Shown: positions 47,338-58,509 of the stretch, piece after piece
Layout of the letters: each line of letters begins with the position of its first letter
How positions within the stretch are numbered: the first letter of the stretch is position 1
Origin: Panicum virgatum
Lineage: Eukaryota > Streptophyta > Magnoliopsida > Poales > Poaceae
Reading direction: 5' to 3'
DNA length: 64,000 bases
Assembly: GCF_016808335.1 (NCBI RefSeq)
Contig: NC_053138.1
Location: 12,641,900 to 12,705,899, forward strand
Translations under genes and position numbers: made by a program
The notes under the pieces: model-generated
What the model was told of the DNA's origin: nothing
What the model saw: the letters and a program-made list of their open reading frames with translations, nothing else
Databases searched by the model: none

Positions 47338-47842
47338 TCCCCCTCAGGGCTCAGGGCTTCAGGCTCATCTCTGTTTCTTCCCCTTTCCCTTCTCTCTGAC
47401 TCTCTCCTCCCTTGGTCTTCCTCCCCTGGCGGCGACGACTGGGCGAGCGGCGGCGCCATCCGTCACGCCTTCGCCCAGCCCTTTGCCGGCGAAGAGCATC
47501 CACCAGGTATGCCCGCCGCCCCCTTCTCTTTCCTCCTGCTGTGCGAGGCGGAGCACCCCAAACCCTAACAAAACTATCTGTACCCGGATCTGATCCGCTT
47601 ACAATTTATTACCTACTAACTTCGATTTCGTTTGCAAAAATTATCGGTGTGCATGTGCACGCCCATGTCCTATGCTGGGTCCGCCTCTGGTGTATCCTGG
47701 GTCCGCCCATGGCGCATGGAGACTAGGGTTGGCCCTCCGCCGGCCGCCCCAGATCCTACCCATCCTGACCTTTTCCTCCTCTTGCTGCAGATCCGCTGTA
47801 CCGCCAGCAAGGAGGCCTCGCAATCCCCTCCGGAGCAGCAAG
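47338..47842 (+). other. Probable 5' leader exons of the SnRK1 beta-3 gene
   Basis: Exon 1 (about 47338-47505) ends at CCACCAG|GTATGCC. A second exon 47791-47842 lies between CTGCAG and AG|GTATGCC. A telo-box AAACCCTAA is at 47560-47568 in the first intron. The next supported exon begins at 50005 and holds the ATG. Exon 1 resembles the leader at 16.3 kb. The assignment to the beta-3 gene rests on position, strand and splice sites. Confidence 0.45.
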
Positions 47843-50004
47843 GTATGCCCTGCTCGATTCCTCAAATACCAGACGCTCGCTGCACGCTCCAGTTTGAGCA
47901 CTCGAACACACCAGTTGTAGTAGTATAAAGTTAGTTTTGCATAGCATTATTGGTTTGGTTATTTATTAGCTCACTCAGCAGTACTTAGTTGCATGAGTTT
48001 GTCGCAAAAAAAAATGCAAAGTATATTGTCATGATGCTTTTTTTTTCATACGAGGGAATTCTCAAATCCTGGTTATAACTCTAAGCTTATCTGAATTATT
48101 TCCAATCTTAACTGAACCTTATGCTAAATACACAACATGGGTGAGTTCTGAGGCTGTTTTTCATTTCATATGTGATTTTGATTTGTATCTGTCAATTTCT
48201 AATTGCAATTTATCATTTGTTAAAAAGTTTAGATGGATGATTTGACTGTCAAGCGGTGCAAAATTATTGGTCAGGTTGCTAGAGGTGCCGCTGCAATGTG
48301 CATAGACGCAGTTTGTGCCACAGACCACCTGTCACCTACGGTCCCTTAGCTGAAAGAGACAAAATTAGGATCCAAACCTTAGGTTCATTTTCTACGATGA
48401 TAACCAGCACTGTGTAGAACCACTTCTCATGAGGAGAGTCCCCTTTTCCACTTGTGCACATTGCTTAGTACAATAACCGCTTGCTTACAGACATAATTAA
48501 CAGCTCAATTGAAGAACAGGTTCCCATGTTCCTGCAAGTGGTTGTCCACAATTGTAGGTTTAGGTTGATATATCTTAATTTTAGAAGAATTTTGGAAACA
48601 GTCAGTCGTTATTTCACCAAATTCTCTATGCTATTGGAGAGATGCATGGAGAGATGATTCGGCTACCGTCCCTTGAGGTCCACCCTAAAATTAAATCCGA
48701 CTGAACCAATTGTTTTGCAGGTAAAATTACAAAAATTAACTTAGTTCTACTAGTTTAGTAGCTACAAATAACTCCCATGCTGTTGTCCCACAACAAAATT
48801 AGCTACAAAAATTATCTTCCACAAAATCTGTAGCTTCTAAACTAGTAGACTTCCTAAGTTAATGAATGATGGTGCTGAATGTGACTGAGTACTTTGGTAC
48901 TTTTTCTTGGTTATACTAGCATACCCTGTAAGATGTTGGATTGTTGGTGCAGAATGTGAGTAACTTTTGCTTATTTTTTTTGCTTTAGTAATAATGTTTT
49001 CTGTGAATCCGTTAGGTTTTGAGTTTGGTTATCATTTGAATACTACAAACCTCTAAACTCTGAATACTTTGATGGTTCTTTCTTCCAACTGCTGAGTGTT
49101 GATGTAGTTTTCATGTAATAGTTTACTTCATCTGTATTTTCCCTACTTTTTTTAGGCTGAGAGGTTTCTTGGATTGTAATGAGGTTTCCTTCATTTTTTC
49201 TTGTTTTCGCTTTCCATTGACATGCATTGAAATATTGATTCACCTAATTTTCGGCAACCGCAGGCAGTTATTTTGCTACCTTTTATCGGTTGCAGGTGGA
49301 ATTACCCAATTTGACATAATGCGTTCAATTAAAATAATTTAACTTGTTGGTTCCTGCCTATTCCTGTTGCCATAGTTCAAAATCAAATTTGGCCAAGGAT
49401 AATACTAATTACCAATTGGTTCATGTGTTTACTTGAAATCAATGTTCTAATTACTGAACTATTAGCCAAAAGGGGTCATTTCCATGGTTCCCGATTACTT
49501 TAAGTTTGAAGGATATTTCACAGGCTACTACGGCTTGGTTGCACGATCCAGGAGTGGTTAAGTAGCTGAGATGAGTTATGACTGCGGCGTTTATGTTAGA
49601 TGCCATTATTGACAATTCCTAATCCTAAATTTTTATCATCAGGAGCGATACATTACATATTTGTTATGCTATAAATGTAGACATAAATCCAATTTCAAAT
49701 AGAAAAATCAGTTATGACTTACCAGGATGATTCTTGTGCTCACTACAAGATCAAGTGAGAGGGAGCACCATTTACAGGGTTGTAGTACCTTGTAATATTT
49801 AACTAGTATATGATATGACAATGGTCTTTTCCCAAGTACTTTAGGCCGAAATTGAGATCTGGGAATAGCATTTGGATCCATATTGTTACTTGAAATCTTG
49901 TAGTTAGTATGATCATGCCATTTGAATTGTATTTTCTAATGTCCCTGTGCATATTACTTATTTAAATTCTTTACTAACATGAACATCTTCTATTATTTCT
50001 CCAG
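47843..50004 (+). other. Leader intron of the SnRK1 beta-3 gene
   Basis: About 2.2 kb of A/T-rich sequence with no open frame, no bounded transposon and no RNA gene that I can recognise. It reads as intron: T-rich tracts and a good acceptor TTTCTCCAG at its end. Confidence 0.45.
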
Positions 50005-50027
50005 TGTAGGCAACAAGCTGTTGGAAT

Positions 50028-50438
50028 ATGGACCAACATGGCAGGGATGACCATGTAAGAACTATCAGAATATAACCTTGCATAGGTTCCCAATTACTTC
50101 CTCTCTTACGATGGCTAGCCATGATGCAGGAAGGGGTCCATGTTGTTGGATTTGAAGTCCCACCTTCACCGGATGCTAGCTACAACAACCCTGTTCCTGG
50201 AAATGAAGATGAAGGTCGGGAGCCCCCGTTGGTCCCTCCTCATCTCCAGCATACCCTTCTGAGCTTCCCACCAAGCCAAGATGAATCGAGCCCCCTACCT
50301 CAACCCCAGACCGTGGTGCTCAACCACCTTTACATCGAGAAAGAGAACACAAGATCCGTGGTTGCTTTGGGGATCACACACCGGTTCAGGGCGAAGTTTG
50401 TGACAGTTGTTCTTTACAAGCCAGTGCTGAGGCGGTAG
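50028..50438 (+). CDS. KINB3: SnRK1 (SNF1-related kinase) regulatory beta-3 subunit
   Basis: Regulatory beta subunit of the SnRK1 energy-sensing kinase. It scaffolds the catalytic alpha subunit and the gamma-type subunit. Two coding exons, 50028-50054 (MDQHGRDDH) and 50130-50438, give 111 residues. Visible features: [20 protein letters not shown] near the N-terminus and [13 protein letters not shown], the start of the beta C-terminal (ASC) domain. [35 protein letters not shown] forms its conserved end (written here as the contiguous features [28 protein letters not shown]). As in other plant beta-3 proteins, the N-terminal myristoylation segment and the carbohydrate-binding module are absent, so the short length is normal. 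Spliced non-coding leader exons lie about 2-2.7 kb upstream. Confidence 0.93.
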
Positions 50439-52091
50439 GGTGTGGCTATTCTGCGCCTTGCTCCTGCCTCCGTTTCTCTGCTCAGGAATGGTAATTAAAC
50501 ACGCTTGGGTTGCGACCCACCCGAACAAATAGAACCCCCTCTCCTGTTGTAGTTGTGCAGATTCTGCAGAAACAGAAGAACCCCCAGTTGTAGTCGGTGC
50601 AGAAACATGCAAGAAATCTAGGCTGCCCGTCATTTTAGAATGATTAGCCTTGTACTTAATTGGCTGTTGGTGGTGGCAATGATGGTCCTGTTGTAGTTAT
50701 GATCCGCGCAGCTTAACTCTGTTGTGTCGTTGACAAAATAGTGAGAATCTGTGTGGTGATATGTATGTGTGCGTGACTGAAACTTTCGCCCCCGATATGG
50801 TTTCTGGTCCTGTTTAGTTGGTGAAAAGTTGTTGATTTTGGTACTGTAGCATATTAGTTGATAAATAATGTTTAATTATGGACTAATTAGGTTTAAAAAA
50901 TTTATCTTGTGCTAATCAGTTAGATTATGTAATTTGTTATTTTTTCAACTGTATTTAATGCTCCATGCATGTATCTGAACATTCGATACGACGGTTACTG
51001 CAGAAACCTGGAATCTTAATCGAGAGTGCATTTTTTAGGCACCAGCTGCTGCTAGTAGTGCTGTTTGGCAGTAATCTTGCGCTGACAAGCTAGATGCTAC
51101 TTCCATGTGGCGGTCAGCATGATGGTGATGGTGAGGACCGAAAGGCTTGGCAAGGTGGCCTCCGCCCTCCAGGTGCAGGCGTGCAGCCATAAAGCAAGCA
51201 AGCAAGATTTCCCCCATCTCGATCGGGAATGCATGATCGACGGCATCCAAGCAAAGGCGCCCGCACCGAGAACATCTGTCGCGTAAGTGACCATGCCGCA
51301 TCTTTGATCTCAATCATGGAGCTAGCTAGCAGGAGGGAAGGAATGATGGCGCCATGGCGAGACGAATAACACCACCACTCTCGGCCCGGCCCTGATGATC
51401 CTGCTGCTATGGATGGATGGATGGTGGATCCACAGTCACAAGAGTTACCTAATCGATTACCGAATCGATGGATTAAGAAACGTGGAACGTGGCACGTTGC
51501 TTAAGACACTGTGTCGCTGTGTTATGGCTGGTGGCTGATGAGTACTGCTAGCTGGTTGGTCTGGTACTTAGTTTGGTGTGAAAAAAATACTGTTGGCTGA
51601 TTGCAGCAACACTAATTGGAACGAAAATGTGCCCGCGTTCCTTGGACGGCGTTCCCAGTACGCGCTCCCGGTGTCTATGGGTGGATCACGCACGGATCCA
51701 CGACAGGGTTTAGGTGGCCCGGTTGCTAGTGCTCGATCACTGCTCAGCTGCACGATCCCTGAAGGTGCGTGTGCGGCGGCGATTCATCGCTGCCATCATC
51801 GGGCCGGGGACTGCGGCGGCGGCTCAACTCCGGCACGCGCGCCGGAACTTTGGCGGCTGGCCGGCCTGTCGTGCCCTGCAACTTGTTGCATCATCGTGAC
51901 TGACGGACACCAGGCGGCGAGGCCATTGGCTACCGAGGATCGAGGAAACAAGCAGGAGCATCTATCTTCTTCAGTGGTGGCCGAGCTGACCTCCTCCTGA
52001 CCTGACAAGTGACAAGACACACCACTGTGCCGCAACTTGACGGATTCGAGGGTCTAGGCAGGCTTTAAACTTGAGCTGTTGCGGACGAGCA
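50439..52091. other. Intergenic: beta-3 3' region to P450 promoter
   Basis: Holds the beta-3 3' UTR and a partial, decayed Tourist-like element at about 50811-51003 (CCTGTTTAGTTGG, ACTGTAGCA). The rest is unique sequence. A frame at 51035-51313 on the minus strand with a His run has no recognisable homologue and no coding signature, so it is not called. The P450 promoter should lie at 51.7-52.1 kb. Confidence 0.45.
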
Positions 52092-54431
52092 ATGGGGAAG
52101 CCAAAGCTCTTCTCCATCGTATCCATGGACGGCGGCATGCGCCACCACCAGCTCGAAGCAGCAGCATGCCAAAGCCAGAGTCTTCCTCCTCCTCCCCCTG
52201 CCGGCGCCAGTAGTTTCTGCGGCATCTCCTTGGTCGCCGCCGTCTGCCTCTTCCTCGTAGCAGCTTGGTCGGCGATCTACTGCTTGCGTGTCGTGATCAC
52301 CTCATCTAACAAGGATAGCCTCCTCCTCAAGCTCAAGGGCTGGATTTCCAAGGAGGAGAAGAGCCGGCGGCATCAGCTGGGCGACAATGCGCGACGGCCG
52401 GAGCCGCCGGGAAGGGGGAGCGGCTGGTGGTGGTCCGCCGTGGAGACGCTGGCCTTCGTGGCCGCCAACGGCAGCGGCAGGGGCTTCTACAGCTTCGTCC
52501 ACGCGCGCCACCGCCGGCACGGGCCCCCCGGCTTCCGCACCGCGCTCTTCGGCGCCACCCACGTCTTCGTCTCCTCGCCCGACGCCGCCCGGTCGCTCCT
52601 CGCCGCCGAGCCCGCCGGCTTCTCCAAGCGCTACGTGCGCACCGCCGCGGACCTCCTCGGCGAGCACAGCCTCCTCTGCGCCTCCCACGCCGCGCACCGC
52701 TCCCTGCGCCGCGCCGTCGCGCCCCTCTTCAGCGCCCGGGGAGCCACCGCGTCCTTCGCCGCCGCCTTCGACGCCCTCACGCTCCGCCTCATGCGGGGCT
52801 GGGCCGCCTCCTCCTCCTCGGGCCGCCGCGGCGCCGGTTCCGTCGTGGTGCTCGACGCCGCGCTCGGCGTAACCTTCGAGGCGATCTGCGACACGCTCGT
52901 GGCCACGCTGCCGCGCGACGCCAAGAGGCAGCTCCAGGGTGACGTGCTGGCCGTGACGCGGGCCATGCTGGCGTTCCCGCTCAGGCTGCCGGGCACGAGG
53001 TTCCACGCGGGCCTCCGGGCGCGGAAGCGGATCGTGGAGGTGCTCCGACTAGAGATCGCCTCCAGACGGCGGGACGGCTGCCTGCGGCAGCGCGGTGATC
53101 ACGGCGGCGACGACATGGACTTCCTGCAGAGCCTTCTCCTCCGGAGCCAGCAGCAGCAGCAACCGGACAAGGACGACGAGGCGCTCCTCACGGACGAGCA
53201 GATCATCGACAACATTCTGACGCTCATCATCGCCGGTATGTGCCTGAGATCCAACATGGTCGAGTTGAATGAGCACCTTCGTTCTGTGCTACGCATCATA
53301 ATTATCAGAGAACATCATCTATATATACTGCCTGCTTGAGCTGATTACAGGCCAGGTAACAACAGCGACCGCGATTACATGGATGGTCAAGTATCTTGCC
53401 GACAGCAGAGATTTCCAAGAAACCTTAAGGGTGGGGTCAATCAATCAGTTAGTCCGTCCAAATACGAATCTGATTCGTCTGTATCTTATTCAAGGTGGCT
53501 GACGAATTTCCTGTTGCTATTCATGTGTGTGTGTGTGTATATTCAGTCGGTTCAGCTGCAGCTGGCGCCCAAGCAGGATCAGGATTCCCTCCTTACGCTC
53601 CAACATCTCAGCAGCATGGAGCTTGCATACAAGGTCTGAATCCTGACATCCATCACAGCTGCCCATCTGATTATTCTGATGCAATCAGCTGGAATAATTT
53701 GTGGTGTTCTTGCACTGTGCATACTAGACGGTGAAAGAATCACTGAGGATGGCCAGCATAGTTTCCTGGTTTCCAAGGGTAGCACTCGAGGACTGCCAGG
53801 TTGCAGGTATTCGATCCGCTCTAACTTATGAAAGCCATCTATCGGTTCTGAAAGTGTGCTCATGAAGAACCCAAAATACTGAACGTACTGCAAGCTGCAA
53901 CAGGGTTTCAGATCAACAAGGGCTGGATTGTGAACGTCGATGCGAGGTCCCTGCACTATGATCCGACGATTTACGACAACCCCACCACGTTTGATCCTTG
54001 GAGGTTCAACGTACGTAAGCCTAAGAAGAAGGCAGCTAGAGCCAGTTTAGTTTTGACTTTGACAGATTAATACACATGTATGCATTGGATTGAACAGGGG
54101 GAGGACACGAAGCCGCCGTACAGCTTCCTGGTGTTCGGAGCAGGCGGGAGAACCTGCTTGGGGATGAACCTCGCCAAGATCATGATGCTCATCTTTCTGC
54201 ACCGGCTTGTTACGACCTTCAGGTTCAGACCATTTATCAGTAGTTACTGATGATGGTGAATGAATCGAAATCTATTTAGCCGATCCACAGGAGGGACTGA
54301 ATTCAGGCAGGCTAATCCATAAGGGTATTTGTTGCAGATGGGAGATGGCAGACGAGGACACAAGCCTTGAGAAGTGGGCAATGTTCCCTAGGCTCAAGAA
54401 CGGATGCCCCATTCACCTTACACCCATCTGA
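52092..54431 (+). CDS. CYP722: Cytochrome P450, CYP85 clan, CYP722-like
   Basis: Haem-thiolate monooxygenase of the endoplasmic reticulum. CYP722 enzymes elsewhere act on carlactonoic-acid derivatives in strigolactone metabolism; the monocot members are less understood. Seven exons: 52092-53235, 53351-53430, 53547-53633, 53728-53806, 53904-54010, 54098-54222, 54338-54431; 1716 nt, 571 residues, all phases fit. A membrane anchor lies at about residues 45-68 (ISLVAAVCLFLVAAWSAIYC). The I-helix has AGQVTTATAITW (residues 381 on), the K-helix ESLR (Glu441/Arg444), then FDPWRF, and the haem loop FGAGGRTCLG with Cys519. The end GCPIHLTPI and KPPYSFLVFG fit CYP722 better than CYP90, CYP707 or CYP88, from memory of those families. 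The N-terminus before the anchor (about 40 residues) is longer than usual; a second Met lies at SMDGGM. A GT repeat sits in intron 2. Confidence 0.9.
53525..53539. repeat. (GT)n microsatellite in a P450 intron
   Basis: Short GT run just before the acceptor of exon 3 (ATATTCAG|TCG), close enough that length changes could affect splicing. Confidence 0.8.
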
Positions 54432-55678
54432 TGAACCATGGATCAGATCGGATCAGATAATAACTTGGGGGTAGGAATGAATCTCCTGTAAGGTTTTATT
54501 TCTCATATATGGCCTAGCTAGTAGATCATCATCACTCATCATACTGTGCTAGGATCGCGCTCGTGGGATCAATGAAGAAAGTCAAGCACCTAACTCTGTA
54601 TGGGAAAGAATGGCATGCTCATGTGCATACTCCTAAATGCTCCCATTCAATAATACAAGGAATTTCTTTATTTCAACCTAGTCTTGAAGTTGATTAAGAT
54701 TCTGGCCATCATTAGTTCTGTCACAAATGTATCGTTTATATAAAATGCAATACTCTATTTTTTTTCTAATGGAGGGAGCAGGTGCATATATGTTGCACTA
54801 AACTGCATTTGCATGGTGAGCAGATTTGAGTTCCTGATGTCAACATCTGATTTGGGACTGCATTGGATAGCTCATTAGGGGAGGCCACACTGCGGGTGCT
54901 CTTACACAAGCATTGACAGAAAGATTTGGAGCAAAGATCCATTATGAATAAAGATCCTCGAAGATTTGGAATAAAGATCCATTATGATCCTTGCAATCTT
55001 CAGCACTGCCAGGACGACAGTAGGGCACTCAGAGCTGGGCTGTGCTAGGCCTTGTTTGGTTTCTTCTAGAAATTTTAGAACACGCATTCCAAAAAAAATC
55101 TTATATATATGGAATATTAAATAAAGTGTATTTATAAAATCTCTTCAGGGATAGATGCAACTTCCCGTAACGAATCTAAAAATGATAATTAATCGATAAT
55201 TAGCTACAGTGATGTTACAACAACCATCCTCTAATCATGCGGTCAAAATATCTGAAGTTATTTTATAAACTATTTTTATTTAATATAGTGTTGATTTCTT
55301 ATGATTCTAGGAAGTCCCGACCAATTCATCTTCGATTACTCCACATTTCATATCATTTCACGTGGGAAAAAGGAGTTTTTTTGGACCTCTCTGAAAATAA
55401 TCGTGATCAGTGGATAGACGCGTGTCTCAGATCCAGACAGGGGGCCGCACAGGCACAGGGCGCAGTTTGCAGCTTGGCTGCACATAACTTTTTTTTCCCC
55501 CGCATAGTGTGCACGTGGAAGGGAGGGAGAGCGCTTATTCCCAGGAGTGGCGGGTCCCACCCTCCACTTCCCAAGTCCCCAGTCCAGCAGTCCACTCCAC
55601 CCTGCCTCGCCGCCGTTGAGCTAGAGCTTCCTCTCCCTCACCGTCGCCGCCCCGGGCCCCCGGCTGCCGCCCGTTTCC
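54432..55678. other. Intergenic: P450 3' region, decayed MITE, promoter of the next gene
   Basis: A decayed Tourist-like element is seen at about 55050-55320 (GGCCTTGTTTGGTTTC at its left end). A G-box CACGTG occurs at 55359-55364, about 320 bases before the next start codon. Nothing else is recognised. Confidence 0.5.
55359..55364 (+). promoter_or_regulatory. G-box (CACGTG)
   Basis: Perfect palindromic CACGTG upstream of the PWWP-like C-terminal protein gene, a binding site for bHLH and bZIP factors. Role inferred. Confidence 0.4.
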
Positions 55679-56818
55679 ATGGAGTGGGGTGGCAGTGGCA
55701 CTGGCATTGGCATTGGCGGCAGCCCGCTGGCCCAACCCCAACCGCCTCCCGCCAAGGACGTCGACGAGGCGGCGCTGGCGCTCACCAAGCGCGCGCGCAA
55801 GAGGAGCAGGTACCTCTCCCCTCCCTACACCGACAGGGATGTCCAGGAGGAGGAGGTCGCCGGGGAGGAGCCGCCGCCTGATGCCTCCGCCGCGGAGGCG
55901 CTGTCCGCTGTCCTAGCCGCTGCGCTCCGGCACGGGCAGGCGGTGGATCCGGCGGCCCTCCGCTTCCTGGCCCTGTACAGGAGGAACAGGAACAGGGCCG
56001 CCACCGCGACCTTCGACACTCACCCCGGTTGCCGTGCCGCCGCCGGCGGCGGTGGTAGCAGCAGCAAGCCCCCATTCCCTGCTCCTGCTGCTACTGTTGG
56101 TGGCGGCCACACGGTGGTCAACCCCAGTGCAGGCCCTGCCATTAGGCCTGGCGATGGATCCCCAGCCCCAGCCAAGAAGAAGAATCCCCAAGATAATCCT
56201 CCTGCTGATGGACAGATTTGGGCGCGCAAATCGGCCGCCGGTTTTGCTGCCAATGCATCAAACGGTCTCGCTAATCCTACTCCCCCACCGAAGAGGAAGA
56301 AGAAGTACAGGAACCGGATGAGGGGCGCCGCCGGGCACGAGCAGCAGCACTCGGGGAACCCCGCGGCACTCGTCCTCGACTTCGCGGCGGGGGCTCCTCT
56401 GCCCTCCAAGGAGGACCTCGTCTCCGCGTTCCGCGGGTTCGGCGCCGTGATCGACTGCGAGACCGCCATTGCCCAGGACAAGCGCAGCGCGCGCGTGGCG
56501 TTCGCCACCAGGGCTGAGGCGGAGGCCGCCTTCAGCTGCGCGGGAGCTCTCGGCGCGTTCGGGCCGCCGGACGCGGTGCCAAGCCTCCAGGACCTCCCTC
56601 CCGCCGTCCGCGGCGCGCCGCCGCCCGTGCCAAGGCTCCCGCTCACGTACATCAGGAGTAACCTCGAGAAGATGATCGCGTCCTCGTCGTTCAGGGCGGC
56701 CAACTCGCCTGAAGAGGCAGCGCCGGCCATGGGCAACCTAGTGGGGGAAATGCAAGGTCTTCTGGCCAAGGTTGACAAGATGCTGCAGGGTCGTTCTGCT
56801 GCAGCTCTTCACCATTAG
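55679..56818 (+). CDS. PWWP-family C-terminal-domain protein lacking the PWWP domain
   Basis: 379 residues, single exon. The N-terminal half is low complexity (Gly/Pro/Ala) with basic clusters KRARKRSR and PPPKRKKKYRNRMRG that could be nuclear signals. The C-terminal region (about residues 225-350) reads ALVLDFAAGAPLPSKEDLVS, AFRGFGAVIDCETAI, SARVAFATRAEAEAAF, then LTYIRSNLEKMIAS. This order (LP-S-x-x-DL, F-x-x-FG, AxVxF, AExAF, YIRxNLExM) matches the RRM-like C-terminal region of plant PWWP-domain proteins. No PWWP domain is present and no upstream exon is evident. Likely nuclear and RNA/chromatin-associated by analogy; function unknown. The start is the first ATG of the frame. A Mutator-like element with captured sequence lies just downstream. 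Confidence 0.85.
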   Translation: MEWGGSGTGIGIGGSPLAQPQPPPAKDVDEAALALTKRARKRSRYLSPPYTDRDVQEEEVAGEEPPPDASAAEALSAVLAAALRHGQAVDPAALRFLALYRRNRNRAATATFDTHPGCRAAAGGGGSSSKPPFPAPAATVGGGHTVVNPSAGPAIRPGDGSPAPAKKKNPQDNPPADGQIWARKSAAGFAANASNGLANPTPPPKRKKKYRNRMRGAAGHEQQHSGNPAALVLDFAAGAPLPSKEDLVSAFRGFGAVIDCETAIAQDKRSARVAFATRAEAEAAFSCAGALGAFGPPDAVPSLQDLPPAVRGAPPPVPRLPLTYIRSNLEKMIASSSFRAANSPEEAAPAMGNLVGEMQGLLAKVDKMLQGRSAAALHH

Positions 56819-57415
56819 GCTCAGTGTTTCTTTCTAGCAGCTGATCGTCAGTCTTCTGTAGTTGTAGCGTAGATCCTGCGATCCATTTCAGCAGCTGTAG
56901 TCCAAGTCCAAGCCGTCATCTCATTTAGTCGTGTAAATGGTAGACCTGCTGCATGCATCGCTGCTCCATTTAGTGGTAATTTGTACTGGACTCTGCTAGT
57001 TATATCGTTATCATCCCCTTTGCTTTTAAAATATTGTGCTGGTGCGGTTCATTAACCTGTCTTCTCAATAAAATAACCTGTCTTCTAAAAAAAAGTTAAT
57101 TAGCCTGCAGCTGCAATCCTAGTTCCCATCTAGTCCAAAATTCAAGAAGACAAGAATCGAATAAGCACGTGTTTTTCGTTTAAAGAAAAGAATAAGCATG
57201 TACTATTTGGGAAGCAGGCTGACGGAATTATCAAAGGGAAATTCCTTGCATGGCCCTGGAGAAAATAGTACTTCCTTGTGTGGCCCTCGAAAACTAAAAC
57301 TTCTTTGTATGGTCTCCATTTTATTTCATATCCCTTCTATGGCCTTCCCGTCAGCTCCTGTTAGAAACTTTCGTCAACGTCAGACGGATCCCGCCGGCCG
57401 TCCGTTCCACATCCC

Positions 57416-57660
57416 CCCACCCCCGCGATGCAGGCCCCGGCGCCGTCCGCGGCACCGCGCCCTGTTGACCTGCTGGAGGCGCCGCCTCCGTTGCTGGTGA
57501 AGGCACTGACGCCCTCCGCCCGTCCCGCCGGTCGCGCCATGGATCCCCCGCGCTGCAGGCCCCCATGCCCCCGTTGACCTGCCGCTGCCGCTGGAGGCAT
57601 CGCCACCGCCACCGGTGAAGGCAACGACGCCCTGCGCCCGCCCGCCCGCCCCGCCACACG
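57416..57660. repeat. Degenerate tandem duplication in the Pack-MULE
   Basis: Two units of about 110-120 bases share, in order, CCCGCG(A/C)TGCAGGCCCC, GTTGACCTGC, GCTGGAGGC, GGTGAAGGCA and GACGCCCT. GC-rich, no coding role evident. Confidence 0.65.
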
Positions 57661-58003
57661 CACGCACCATGGATGCCCTGCTCCTCGCCATGCTCGTAGC
57701 CGCGGCCACGACCGCCTCCCTCGCACGTTCCCACCGCCCGTTCCCCACCGCCGATTCCGCGATTCGGTTCGGTGCCGCCGCAGTGGAGCCACCGCCTCCT
57801 GCGATCGAGAGTGTGGCATGGGCAATTTGGGAGGGAGGAAAACCCCCCGCGCGCGAGCCTCAGCGAGTGGGACTCGCGTCGCGCCTCCGCCTTCACGAAT
57901 TTCTGTTTCGCCTGCTCGCCGCGGCGATGCCCGCGAGCTCGGAGCCAACCCGGAGAGAGAGGGGGGGCGGGGAACCCTAGGGTCGAGCGCGACGGACGGC
58001 GGT

Positions 58004-58509
58004 GATGGGGAGCAGGGGAGCCAGCGGGGTGGCGGCGTCGGCGTCGGCGGGGGACCCGAGCAGCCCGAGCGCACGGGCGTGGGGCGAGGACGAGGCGGCG
58101 CCCGGGAAGGTGAAGCTGATGTGCAGCTTTGGGGACGGATCGTGCCGCGGCCCGGGACGGGGCGCTGCGGTACGTGGGGGGCCAGACGCGCCTCATCTCC
58201 GTCCCGCGCGGCGCCTCCTTCGGGGAGCTCCTGCGCAAGGTGGAGAAGGTGGAGGCGGTGGATGAGGCCGCCGCGTCCGGCTCCGGCGCCGGCTCACACC
58301 AACTCGCCAACGCCGCTGTCGACGAGTCCGGGCAGCGTTACATCGACGCCATCAACTGCGTCTCCGCAGAGGTCGTTGCCGCGGCCATGCACCGCAAGGA
58401 CAGCGTCGCCAGCGCCGGGTCCTCGGCGCACAGCTCCGAGGCCTCTGAGTACAACGGCCTCGTCGAAGGTATGTCGCCGCGGGCAGTGCCGGCGTCGGCA
58501 TCGGCGTAG
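58004..58509 (+). pseudogene. Captured PB1-domain exon, frameshifted
   Basis: Starts MGSRGASGVAASASAG and runs into GKVKLMCSFG, the opening of a plant PB1 (Phox/Bem1) domain such as in PB1-containing RAF-like kinases. Just after TTTGGGG (about 58129) one base appears missing, and the domain continues in the next frame as DGALRYVGGQTRLISVPRGA, SFGELLRKVEKVEAV. A further stretch (GQRYIDAINCVSAEVVAAA, MHRKDSVASAGSSAHSSEAS) is not typical PB1 and ends at a donor-like GTATGT. The fragment sits inside the Pack-MULE. It is not an intact gene. Confidence 0.75.

Noticed and set aside
51035..51313. 92-residue minus-strand frame with a His run
   Set aside because: No recognisable homologue or splice/promoter context; the His run comes from a CAT/GAT-rich stretch.
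34163..54431. A metabolic gene cluster formed by the SABATH and P450 genes
   Set aside because: They are about 17 kb apart with the SnRK1 beta-3 gene and many transposons between, and nothing in the sequence shows a shared pathway.
57351..58310. 319-residue minus-strand frame
   Set aside because: Runs antisense through the Pack-MULE terminal repeat and cargo; composition shadow only.
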